Notes under the pieces: model-generated
Database searches by the model: none
Told to the model about the DNA's origin: nothing
Seen by the model: the letters and a program-made list of their open reading frames with translations, nothing else
Made by a program: the position numbers and the translations under genes
Part shown: in pieces, positions 1 through 7,817 of the stretch
Layout: each line of letters begins with the position of its first letter
Position numbering within the stretch: position 1 is the first letter of the stretch
From: Nostoc sp. C052
GTDB lineage: Bacteria; Cyanobacteriota; Cyanobacteriia; Cyanobacteriales; Nostocaceae
Assembly: GCF_013393905.1 (NCBI RefSeq)
Contig: NZ_CP040272.1
Coordinates: 5,576,001 to 5,640,000 of the forward strand
Reading direction: 5' to 3'
DNA length: 64,000 bases

Positions 1-102
1 TTGCCCATAGCTCAACCCCTGGTAGTTTCCATACAGCAGGTTCAAGTTTTTGTCTAGGGGTTTAGCTATCTTCATTTGAAGATTTTATACAGATGTAATT
101 AG

Positions 103-492
103 TTAAAATCTTATTCCCAGTTGCCCGTTAAAGCCACGAATAGAATTGTAACCAGCACCAACAAAAACGTGATCTGTAGCACCTACCTGAACGCCACCTG
201 AAACTGCAACACCTTTATCCTCTGAATAAAGTCCAACTCCTATATAGGGTGAAATTACAGGCAAACTGATAAATTTCAAAACATCTACTCCTGTAGCACC
301 ATCAGGGCCAGTTCCGACCTCAACCCCAAAATTTAAAGCTCTAGCTCCGACAGCATAAGTTATATCACCATCTTTTCCACCCACTGAAACCCAAGGTTGT
401 GGTATGAGTTGAGCCGATGCTTTACCTGGAGCAAATAAAGCTAACAAACTTATGGATGTAAGTAATATTTTAGTGATAACCGCTATTTTCAC
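103..492 (-). CDS. Small exported glycine-rich protein, possible beta-barrel
   Basis: Function not recognised. The protein starts with a basic and hydrophobic signal peptide ending near GKASA-Q. A glycine-rich mature part follows with alternating hydrophobic residues and a terminal phenylalanine (GIRF), a pattern seen in small outer-membrane barrels. I chose the GTG at 492 because a strong Shine-Dalgarno (GGAGGAG, 499-505) lies about 6 nt upstream of it; the upstream ATG at 519 has none and would add nine charged residues before the signal peptide. The mature protein is about 105 residues. Export is well supported; the barrel idea is inference from composition. Confidence 0.65.
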   Translation of the reverse strand: MKIAVITKILLTSISLLALFAPGKASAQLIPQPWVSVGGKDGDITYAVGARALNFGVEVGTGPDGATGVDVLKFISLPVISPYIGVGLYSEDKGVAVSGGVQVGATDHVFVGAGYNSIRGFNGQLGIRF

Positions 493-656
493 GTTCTTCT
501 CCTCCACTAACTGGTACATCTTAATCAGTACTGAGTGCTGAGTGCTGAGTTAGGAGTTAAAAATTTATTATTCTCCTTCTGCTTCCTCTGCTTCCCCTAC
601 TTCCCCTACCCCCTGCCTTATCCCAATGACAAATATTGACGCCCATCTACTTAACT

Positions 657-953
657 CTATTCAAAAGTAGATACATCTCGCAGCAAATTCGGAATTTCCC
701 CTTGAGATATAGGAAACTCTAGTAAGGTTTCTCTAAGACCCAAATACCCAGATTCAGCAAACGACAAAAGCATTCGTGAAAGCGCTAGCCAAACTTCCGG
801 TTCATATTCCCAATCACGATAACGCGAAGCTTGACCAGCAATTGAACGTAGCGCCCAAAAATAAGAGTTCCGCACTACCGAACCACCCTTCTTAAACTCT
901 GGTAAATCTTCGTGGTGGATCAAAAGTATTTTATTTTCAATTCTGGCTCGCAT
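657..953 (-). CDS. Conserved-looking hypothetical protein, 98 aa
   Basis: No domain recognised. The product is a soluble-looking, acidic small protein without signal peptide or membrane segment, with aromatic and leucine-rich helical stretches (for example the part beginning WLALSRMLLSFAESG). Codon use looks like neighbouring genes and the frame is open from ATG to TAG. It stands alone between repeat-rich intergenic stretches, so context gives no hint of role. Existence of the gene is likely; function is unknown. Confidence 0.6.
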   Translation of the reverse strand: MRARIENKILLIHHEDLPEFKKGGSVVRNSYFWALRSIAGQASRYRDWEYEPEVWLALSRMLLSFAESGYLGLRETLLEFPISQGEIPNLLRDVSTFE

Positions 954-1134
954 AGCAATTTTGGATTTTGGATTTTGGATTTTAGATTAAAAGTAAGTTT
1001 TAAGTACTTGGCAAGTGTTGAGCGTATATAGGATTCGTATTTGATTGCGTGAAACAACTCAGTACACGTCTATTCCCTCCCTACGTAAGTAAGTTCAGTG
1101 ATCAAATTGGATTCCTATAGTATCGTAGGCACTT

Positions 1135-1556
1135 GGCGATCGCCATTGGTGTCAACTTCAGCTAAAACTCCTTTAAAACCTCGTTTCTAGCCAGCCAGAC
1201 TCCTGGTGGATCTGCCGCCAGCAAGCGAGGCGGAGCCTCAATGATGAGCATTCCCAGTCGGAGACTGGGAACGAGACAATATCTAAAAGCTTTTACTAGG
1301 CTAGTTTTCACGTTATAGCAACGGACAAGGAAGTTAAGACATTAACTGATGATAAAACCTATATACAAACAGACTTTCAACCCAGTCCCCAGTCCCCCAA
1401 TACTTGGCGGTTAAGGGGAAAAGGGAAAGGGGAAAGAAAAAACCTTTAACCTTTACCCTTTAACCTTTTCCCAAAACCCAATTCCGAGTTAAAAATGCAA
1501 AACCTACGCAGTATTGCCCAGTCCCCTGCTATAAGTTGACACCAATGGGCGATCGC
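1135..1556. repeat. Dispersed repeat element A, copy 1 (MITE-like, 0.4 kb)
   Basis: The stretch is bounded by inverted ends, ATTGGTGTCAACTT on the left (ending 1158) and AAGTTGACACCAAT on the right (starting 1533), each continued outward by a HIP1 sequence. The inside holds no gene. It contains a hairpin-rich block (CCCAGTCGGAGACTGGG, 1254-1270) and G-rich then C-rich tracts. The same ordered blocks recur at 24041-24354. It fills most of the gene-free 954-1629 interval upstream of the thioredoxin reductase gene. Confidence 0.65.
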
Positions 1557-1629
1557 TTACCATCTGATGTAGCCAATCATGAATTGTTATGCTATATTAA
1601 GCGTAGTCGTTATGAGTTCGTATATTTTC

Positions 1630-3000
1630 ATGGCTAACCCAACTGTAGAAAACTTGGTAATTATCGGTTCTGGCCCAGCAGGCTACACAGCCGCCATTTA
1701 TGCCGGACGCGCTAACCTGAAACCCGTGGTATTTGAAGGTTTCCAAGCCGGGGGTTTACCTGGTGGGCAACTAATGACAACGACGGAAGTTGAGAACTTT
1801 CCAGGGTTTCCTAAAGGGATTACTGGCCCGGAATTGATGGATCAGATGAAGGCGCAGGCGGAGCGCTGGGGGGCTGAACTATATACTGAAGATGTTATAT
1901 CAGTTGACTTGAGTCAGCGTCCCTTTACAGTGCGATCGCAAGAAAGGGAAATAAAAACCAACAGCATTGTCATTGCTACTGGTGCAACTGCAAAGCGTTT
2001 GGGCTTACCCAGCGAACATGAATTTTGGAGTCGGGGTATTTCCGCTTGTGCAATTTGCGATGGTGCAACACCAATTTTTCACGGTGCAGAATTAGCTGTA
2101 ATTGGTGCTGGCGACTCGGCGGCGGAAGAGTCAATTTACCTCACCAAATACGGTTCTAAGGTGAATATGTTGGTACGCACCGATAAAATGCGAGCTTCTA
2201 AAGCTATGCAAGATAGGGTTTTGAGCAACCCGAAAATCCAGGTGCATTGGAATACAGAAGCCGTAGATATCTTCGGTAGCGATCGCATGGAAGGGGTGAA
2301 AATCCGCAATACTAAAACTGGTGAAGAGAGCCAACTGCACGCTAAAGGTTTATTCTACGCCGTTGGTCACACTCCCAATACCTCTTTATTTAAAGGGCAA
2401 TTAGAACTAGATGAGGTAGGTTACGTTGTCACCAAGCACGGTACTGTGGAAACTAGTGTAGAAGGCGTTTTTGCTGCTGGCGACGTACAAGATCATGAGT
2501 TTCGACAAGCAATTACGGCTGCGGGTACTGGTTGTATGGCGGCGATGTTAGCAGAACGCTGGTTATCATCTACTGGCTTGATTCAAGAATTCCATCAACA
2601 GCCAGAAACGACGGTTAATGAATTAGAACATCAGCCAGCCAAAAAGACTGAAGCCGAGGAAGAAGCGGGATTTAACTTAGATGGGACACGCCATGAGGGA
2701 GGTTATGCCTTACGGAAATTGTTCCATGAAAGCGATCGCTTACTCCTTGTTAAATATGTCTCTCCTGGTTGCGGCCCTTGTCATACCCTGAAGCCGATTT
2801 TAAATAAAGTGGTGGATGAATTTGGCAGCAAAATTCACTTTGTAGAAATTGACATCGACAAAGACCGAGATATTGCTGAAAATGCTGGTGTGACAGGAAC
2901 ACCAACGGTTCAATTGTTCAAAAACAAAGAACTGGTGAAGGAAGTCAAAGGCGTGAAGCAAAAGAGCGAATACCGCCAGTTGATTGAAAGTAATCTGTAA
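1630..3000 (+). CDS. ntrC: NADPH thioredoxin reductase-thioredoxin fusion (NTRC)
   Basis: The protein is thioredoxin reductase joined to thioredoxin, which in cyanobacteria and plastids passes electrons from NADPH to 2-Cys peroxiredoxin and other targets, including in the dark. Residues 9-17 form the FAD Rossmann motif (IIGSGPAG). C140 and C143 form the CAIC redox pair, IGAGDSAAEE near 158 is the NADPH motif, and a linker near 325-355 leads to a C-terminal thioredoxin with active site CGPC (C381, C384). The length of 456 aa fits the family. An in-frame start exists at 1579, but it would add 17 unrelated residues; family members begin just before the FAD motif, so ATG 1630 is preferred. The symbol here means NTRC, not the nitrogen regulator. 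Confidence 0.93.
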   Translation: MANPTVENLVIIGSGPAGYTAAIYAGRANLKPVVFEGFQAGGLPGGQLMTTTEVENFPGFPKGITGPELMDQMKAQAERWGAELYTEDVISVDLSQRPFTVRSQEREIKTNSIVIATGATAKRLGLPSEHEFWSRGISACAICDGATPIFHGAELAVIGAGDSAAEESIYLTKYGSKVNMLVRTDKMRASKAMQDRVLSNPKIQVHWNTEAVDIFGSDRMEGVKIRNTKTGEESQLHAKGLFYAVGHTPNTSLFKGQLELDEVGYVVTKHGTVETSVEGVFAAGDVQDHEFRQAITAAGTGCMAAMLAERWLSSTGLIQEFHQQPETTVNELEHQPAKKTEAEEEAGFNLDGTRHEGGYALRKLFHESDRLLLVKYVSPGCGPCHTLKPILNKVVDEFGSKIHFVEIDIDKDRDIAENAGVTGTPTVQLFKNKELVKEVKGVKQKSEYRQLIESNL

Positions 3001-3152
3001 GAGAATGGGGTATGGAGAGTCAGGGGATGAAGAGGCAAGGAGCAAGGTAACTGGAGTGATAACTTGTCACAAGTCTTTCCCTTTTCCCCAATTCTCCTTC
3101 TCCTCTTCCCGATGCCCAATGCCGATTTTTTTAACTATTGAGCTAATTAATA

Positions 3153-3440
3153 TCAATTATCTTGATGATGATCGTTTGTATCTTGCTCAGTTTCTAGCAG
3201 CCGTGAAATAAGCATGTCTGGTTTTCTACTAATAATAGACTTAATTTTATCAATAGCAATTACTTCACTTATTTTCACAACCATTTCCCAGAAAGTGTCT
3301 TCCTCTGTATCTTTGTTGTAAGTCCTATGTTTAAACCACAACAAATCATCCCAAACTCCGATAATTGTAGCAAAATACCACTTATCTCTTACTAGTATCC
3401 AGATTTCTTGTTCTAAATAAGTCTGTAGAAGAGGTTTCAC
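3153..3440 (-). CDS. Hypothetical small soluble protein, 95 aa
   Basis: Not recognised. The N-terminal half is rich in aromatics (EIWILVRDKWYFATIIGVWDD), followed by a charged helical part and a hydrophilic, histidine-rich tail. No signal peptide or membrane span is obvious. The start is a GTG at 3440 without a convincing ribosome site, so the start is uncertain. The gene is convergent with NTRC and isolated by repeat-rich DNA. It may be a genuine lineage-specific gene. Confidence 0.5.
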   Translation of the reverse strand: MKPLLQTYLEQEIWILVRDKWYFATIIGVWDDLLWFKHRTYNKDTEEDTFWEMVVKISEVIAIDKIKSIISRKPDMLISRLLETEQDTNDHHQDN

Positions 3441-3558
3441 AATTACTAAGATAATAAAAAATATTGTGCAACATACTAAGTAAACATTAACGGTTAAGAC
3501 AACAGTTAAAATACTGAAATTGTGTCAAAAAATTAAAGGCTAGCTCTGTATTTATGAA

Positions 3559-3692
3559 GAAGGGAAAGGGGAAAAGGGAAAGGGGGAAAGGTAAAAACCG
3601 TACTGCGTCCCGCTCCGCTAACGCCCGCAAGTGGCGCGACCTGTTCATCCCTTTCCCCTTTCCCCTTTAACCTTTAACCTTTTCCCTTTTAT
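3559..3692. repeat. G-rich/C-rich inverted repeat tract
   Basis: AAGGGAAAGGGG-type sequence (3559-3590) is mirrored by CCTTTCCCC-type sequence (3650-3685), separated by a GC-rich spacer (CGCTCCGCTAACGCC). A transcript through it could fold into a long hairpin. Similar tracts occur at 1414-1470, 24198-24270 and 62530-62600. The rest of the 3441-3751 interval shows nothing recognisable. Confidence 0.55.
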
Positions 3693-3751
3693 CGTAAATT
3701 AGTCGGACTTTTATTAAGGATGTTTACGCAATCCCCGATCTAATATGTAAA

Positions 3752-4687
3752 ATGGTCAGCGTATCAAGCTTTGCTCCAGGCGATCGCTTTATGGCCATTA
3801 CAAAACGGCGACTACCGACATTTTTAGAGTTTGGCAAAAGTCCCAATCTTTCCCAAAAACTCATGCTCATCGGGTTAGCCATTACCCTATTTTTCATCTT
3901 CCTGGCATTCTTCGCTCCCGTATTGCAGGCTTGGGGATGGCTGCAAAACCCGAAAGATTTTCTCTCTAATCCAATTCACGAGCCACCCTCAGCTAAACAT
4001 TGGTTTGGTACTAGTCGCCTCGGCTATGATGTGTTCTCGCGGACATTGTTCGGCGCTCAAGCTGCTTTGCAGGTGGTAATTTTGGCAACGGCGCTGAGTA
4101 TGATTATCGGTGTGCCTTTGGGGATGCTGAGTGGTTATCTTGGCGGGAAATTGGATAAAGTGTTGCTGTTTATTATGGATAGCATCTACACTCTACCAGG
4201 GCTACTGCTATCTGTGACACTGGCTTTTGTGGTGGGGCGTGGGATATTAAATGCAGCGATCGCTATTAGCATTGCCTACATCCCCCAATATTACCGCGTT
4301 GTCCGCAACCACACCGTTAGCGTGAAAACAGAAGTGTTCATCGAAGCTGCTCAAGCAATGGGCGCTTCTACTTGGGTTGTGCTTTCTCGTTATTTGTTTT
4401 TCAACGTCATTCAAAGCGTACCCGTTCTATTTACACTCAACGCGGCTGATGCGATTTTGGTGTTGGGCGGTTTGGGCTTTTTGGGGCTAGGACTTCCCGA
4501 AGAAGTGGCAGAATGGGGACATGATTTAAAACAAGCCCTAGAAGCTCTACCTACTGGCATTTGGTGGACTACACTTTTCCCTGGTTTGACGATGACATTC
4601 ATGGTGGTAGGGTTATCACTACTTGGCGAAGGGTTAAATGAATTTGTCAATCCCCGATTACGAAGAGAAAATAGAATCCGAAAGTAG
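3752..4687 (+). CDS. ABC transporter permease, OppC/DppC family
   Basis: This is an inner-membrane permease of the peptide/nickel type (BPD_transp_1). One membrane segment lies near residues 38-58, followed by a periplasmic loop containing HWFGTSRLGYDVFSR, which is typical of DppC/OppC. The five-helix core carries the EAA loop (EAAQAMGAS...) that contacts the ATPase. Length 311 aa is normal. No partner permease, ATPase or binding protein is adjacent, so the rest of the transporter must be elsewhere; such scattering is common in cyanobacteria. The substrate is not deducible. An internal ATG at 3791 is an alternative start. Confidence 0.85.
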   Translation: MVSVSSFAPGDRFMAITKRRLPTFLEFGKSPNLSQKLMLIGLAITLFFIFLAFFAPVLQAWGWLQNPKDFLSNPIHEPPSAKHWFGTSRLGYDVFSRTLFGAQAALQVVILATALSMIIGVPLGMLSGYLGGKLDKVLLFIMDSIYTLPGLLLSVTLAFVVGRGILNAAIAISIAYIPQYYRVVRNHTVSVKTEVFIEAAQAMGASTWVVLSRYLFFNVIQSVPVLFTLNAADAILVLGGLGFLGLGLPEEVAEWGHDLKQALEALPTGIWWTTLFPGLTMTFMVVGLSLLGEGLNEFVNPRLRRENRIRK

Positions 4688-4746
4688 TCATTAGTCATTA
4701 GCAAAAGACAAATGACAAAGGACAAATAAACAATAGAGAGAATTGT

Positions 4747-4956
4747 ATGAAAGATAATTTAACGTTAATTGCTGCCGCTACTGGCGGGTTTATCCTTTCT
4801 GTTGCCCTTGCTGGTATTTTAAGAGGTGCGCCAATTACAGCTTGGCAGGAGCAATCGAGTTTTCGTACCATGACTGTTGCTGATTTACAGAGAGCAGAAT
4901 TGAAAGCCCCGCGTCTTAATATCGGTGATGAAAACGACTCGCATTCAATAAAATAG
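4747..4956 (+). CDS. Small membrane-anchored hypothetical protein, 69 aa
   Basis: One hydrophobic segment (residues about 7-26, LIAAATGGFILSVALAGIL) is followed by a hydrophilic tail. GAGAG lies about 6 nt before ATG. It sits 59 bp after the permease gene on the same strand, so co-transcription is possible. Function unknown; similar one-helix proteins are common in cyanobacteria. Confidence 0.55.
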   Translation: MKDNLTLIAAATGGFILSVALAGILRGAPITAWQEQSSFRTMTVADLQRAELKAPRLNIGDENDSHSIK

Positions 4957-5033
4957 AAAATTGAGAATTTTTTCGCGCCAAGATGCTAAGTGTAGATTTG
5001 CGGAAAATAATGGCGAATTGAGGGGTGAAATTT

Positions 5034-5070
5034 AAACGCAGAGAAGCGCAGAGGGTACGCAAAGGTTTAT
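5034..5070. repeat. Short dispersed repeat of AACGCAGAG type
   Basis: A run of CGCAGAG/CGCAAAG units starts at AAACGCAGAGAAGCG and ends at the AAAGG before the ROK kinase gene. Closely related runs lie at 26012-26057 and, in the opposite orientation, near 43502-43533. It is probably a Nostoc-type interspersed repeat and does not look coding. Confidence 0.55.
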
Positions 5071-5091
5071 GGCTTGGTGTGAGGTTTTAAA

Positions 5092-5988
5092 GTGGTGAGT
5101 TCTCAAGTAATTGGCATTGATGTGGGAGGAACAGCGATTAAGCTGGGGCGTTTTGCAGTTGATGGTGCTTGTCTGCAATCTTTGACTGTGGCATCTCCCC
5201 AGCCGACAACACCGGAGGCGGTGCTGGCAGTGATGGTAGATGCGATCGCACAAATTGATCCAGATAATCAAGCTGTTGCGATTGGTGTTGGTACTCCTGG
5301 CCCATCGGATGCTGCGGGACGCATTGCTAAAATCGCCATTAACTTGCCTGGATGGATCGATGTGCCTTTAGCAGACTGGTTAGAAGCTAAAACTGGCAAA
5401 CCGACTGCGATCGCTAATGATGCTAATTGCGCTCTTTTAGGAGAAGCTTGGCTAGGAGCCGGTCGCCACTTTCAAAATCTGATTCTGCTAACTTTAGGTA
5501 CTGGGGTTGGCGGTGCAATTATCCTTGATGGCAAACTATTTATTGGACATCAAGGAGCCGCCGGGGAATTGGGTTTAATTTCATTAAATCCTGATGGGCC
5601 AATTTGTAATAGTGGCAATCAAGGCTCTTTGGAACAATATGCCTGTGCGACTGCAATTCGCCGCCGCACTCTCAAAGAACCCATCGAATTAGGCTTTCTT
5701 GCCCAACAAGGAGATGGCGAAGCATTGACTTTTTGGCAAGAGTATGGTAATACTTTGGGAATTGGTTTGACCAGTTTGATCTATGTACTCACACCGCAAG
5801 CGATCGTGATTGGCGGCGGTATCAGTGGCAGCTTTGAGTTTTTCTTACCAGGTGTAAAGGCAGAAATTGAGAAGCGAGTGCAGCCTTTATCACGAGTGGA
5901 TTTACAAATATTGCCAGCAGAGTTAGGCAATTTTGCAGGGATGGTAGGTGCAGCAAAGTTGGCATGGCAACGCTATTCGGAATTTTAG
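5092..5988 (+). CDS. ROK-family sugar kinase, probable glucokinase
   Basis: Members phosphorylate glucose or related sugars with ATP in the cytoplasm. The phosphate-1 motif GIDVGGTAIKLG is at residues 8-19, and the second nucleotide motif LTLGTGVGGAI lies near 143. Residues AANDANCALLGE (about 110-120) carry the catalytic Asp of the family. The usual ROK zinc motif (CxCGxxGCxE) is degraded here to CNSGNQGSLE, keeping only the first Cys. Length 298 aa is normal. The start is GTG; a second GTG follows immediately, so the first residue is uncertain. The next gene begins 4 bp after the stop codon. Confidence 0.82.
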   Translation: MVSSQVIGIDVGGTAIKLGRFAVDGACLQSLTVASPQPTTPEAVLAVMVDAIAQIDPDNQAVAIGVGTPGPSDAAGRIAKIAINLPGWIDVPLADWLEAKTGKPTAIANDANCALLGEAWLGAGRHFQNLILLTLGTGVGGAIILDGKLFIGHQGAAGELGLISLNPDGPICNSGNQGSLEQYACATAIRRRTLKEPIELGFLAQQGDGEALTFWQEYGNTLGIGLTSLIYVLTPQAIVIGGGISGSFEFFLPGVKAEIEKRVQPLSRVDLQILPAELGNFAGMVGAAKLAWQRYSEF

Positions 5989-5991
5989 ATT

Positions 5992-6632
5992 ATGGTTCAA
6001 ACAATCCCAGCGAGAGATATAAGTCTTTACGAATTAGAAGAAAAATTTGGTTTGCAGCTTGCCACAGACACCAACTTCTTTCCAGAATGGACAGAAAATT
6101 TACCAACTCTGACTGATGCAGAGAAGCAAGCAATCGCACGAGTCAAAAGCAACTATTTAAACTTGAATAAGCACCGTCTGATGTCAGAAGAGGCGGTAAA
6201 GATGGTAGTACTGTCTCCTTTACTCGATTTAGCTGGGTTTTATCAACCTCCTTTTAAGATTGAAACCGAGACTTCTGTAGAGATTTCTGCCGAAGACGAA
6301 AGCTTTCTCGTTAAAGGAAACATTGATGTCCTTGTCATCCAAAAACGTTTTTGGGTACTTGTCATCGAATCTAAAAGCAGTAAATTTGATGTGATGACAG
6401 CCTACCTCAAGCACTTGCTTATATGCTTGATCGTCCAAATCCTGCACAACCGACTTTTGGTTTACTAATCAACGGGAGAGAATTTGTTTTTGTCAAATTG
6501 ATTCAACAAGAACATCCTTGGTATGCCCGATCTGATGCGCTATCAATTGAACGTGATTCAGAACTACACCAAGTACTCACTATATTGAAGCGCCTTGGAG
6601 AATTAATTGTGCTTTTACCCACTGAGAATTAG
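5992..6632 (+). pseudogene. HsdR-N-like PD-(D/E)xK nuclease, broken by one frameshift
   Basis: The first part (5992-6400) resembles the N-terminal nuclease domain of type I restriction R subunits, found as stand-alone genes in cyanobacteria. NIDVLVIQKRFWVLVIESKSS carries the D...ExK metal site. Near 6401-6404 the frame shifts: ACAGCC-TA-CCTCAAGCA reads as nonsense in frame 1, while the +2 frame from CCTCAAGCACTT onward encodes PQALAYMLDRPNPAQPTFG and runs to 6632. Inserting a single base restores one protein of about 213 aa. Either it is a recent pseudogene or a sequencing error. It starts 4 bp after the ROK kinase. Confidence 0.72.
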
Positions 6633-6653
6633 GGATTGAGGCTTATCATCTAC

Positions 6654-7217
6654 CTATACTTGCAACTCAAATCCAGGTAATATATCTTCTCCAGAAAGAA
6701 TCGCCGGCATTTGCATAACTTCTACAGCTTTTTCGAGTCGGTAAATTTCCACTTGCTTATCTTGAGGATTAATTAACCAACCCAAACGCAAACCATTTTC
6801 GATGTATTCCTGCATTTTCGCTTGGATAGGTGCAAGCCGATCTGTCTCGGAACGCAGTTCAATTGCAAAATCGGGTACAAGTGGCGGAAATTTTTTTCGT
6901 TGTTCTAGTGTTAAAGCTTCCCACCGTTCCAACTTTACCCAAGCTGCATCAGGGGAACGTTTTGCACCATTTGGAAGTATAAAGATAGTTGAAGAACTAA
7001 AAACTTTTCCTAACTTAGCTTGGCGATTCCAGATTTCTAAATCGGTAATTAGTCCAGCTTCTTGATTTCCGCTTTCTCCTCCTACTGGTGGCATAATAAT
7101 TAATTCTCCGGCTGCATTCATCTCCAGGCTTAAATCGCTATTGGCAACACACAATTGATAAAATTGCTCATCGGTTAAATGAGCAATCGGTTCTAGATTC
7201 AGCACAACAGTATTCAT
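6654..7217 (-). CDS. Uma2-family (DUF820) nuclease-fold protein
   Basis: Uma2 proteins are a large, cyanobacteria-expanded family with a PD-(D/E)xK fold; their role is not settled. The signature is visible: an N-terminal LTDEQFYQLC, the GELIIMPPVGGESG turn, a metal-site stretch RSPDAAW and PDFAIELRSETDRL, and the C-terminal YIENGLRLGWLINPQ. Length 187 aa is typical. The gene is convergent with the broken nuclease gene. A second Uma2 protein lies at 14894-15673. Confidence 0.85.
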   Translation of the reverse strand: MNTVVLNLEPIAHLTDEQFYQLCVANSDLSLEMNAAGELIIMPPVGGESGNQEAGLITDLEIWNRQAKLGKVFSSSTIFILPNGAKRSPDAAWVKLERWEALTLEQRKKFPPLVPDFAIELRSETDRLAPIQAKMQEYIENGLRLGWLINPQDKQVEIYRLEKAVEVMQMPAILSGEDILPGFELQV

Positions 7218-7253
7218 TGAATCTTTCCTCGCGCTTCACGTTAACAATTAATA

Positions 7254-7676
7254 TTAAGACAAAGAATATCCTGTTGCTTTCTTAACGTATTTCACAACTT
7301 TTTCATAAGATTCAGGATTACTCACAGGGTTGATGATGATGGGAATAGTGCCATCTGGCAACCAAAAAGTTATCCTACCGTTCGGTTCATGACAAAAGGA
7401 ACTGATACAGTTGAGATTAATTACATATTCATTTTTTTCGTAAATTATTCTCACCCAGTGGGCGTGATCTAATTCTAATCCTGTCACACATTCTAAATAA
7501 TCAAAAATCTTTTGATAATCTTCCAAATTACTTTGCGGGTTAATCACTATGGGAATGGCACTATCGGGTAGCCAAAAAGTCACCCTGCCATTGAGCTCAT
7601 AACAAAAAGCATGGACACGCTCAAAATTCACCACATATTCTTTCCTCTCGTAAAGGATTTTCACCCAGTACGCCAC
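7254..7676 (-). CDS. Tandemly duplicated small protein, 2 x ~70 aa
   Basis: Not a recognised family. The sequence is two copies of one module: residues 1-70 and 71-140 align with WVKILYERKEYVVNF / WVRIIYEKNEYVINL, then GRVTFWLPDSAIPIVINP / GRITFWLPDGTIPIIINP, and end in a helix (YQKIFDYLECVTG / YEKVVKYVKKATG). The GTG start at 7676 has a GGAGA ribosome site about 6 nt upstream. Homologues with one module may exist; the fold is unknown, mainly beta strands followed by a helix. Confidence 0.7.
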   Translation of the reverse strand: MAYWVKILYERKEYVVNFERVHAFCYELNGRVTFWLPDSAIPIVINPQSNLEDYQKIFDYLECVTGLELDHAHWVRIIYEKNEYVINLNCISSFCHEPNGRITFWLPDGTIPIIINPVSNPESYEKVVKYVKKATGYSLS

Positions 7677-7817
7677 AACATCTCCTCAAGTCCGAAATTT
7701 ACGAATGATGCACCCTGGATGTCCAAATCTACTGAAGCCCTAAGTTAATGTTGCAATTTTTAATTTTTTTAGCGCAGCGTTAGCGAGTCTGCGAGCGTCA
7801 TTTTTAATTTTTAATTG

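Noticed and set aside
2984..3211. 75-codon frame after NTRC
   Set aside because: Overlaps the NTRC end, has low-complexity Phe/Ser/Pro sequence derived from C/T-rich repeats and no ribosome site.
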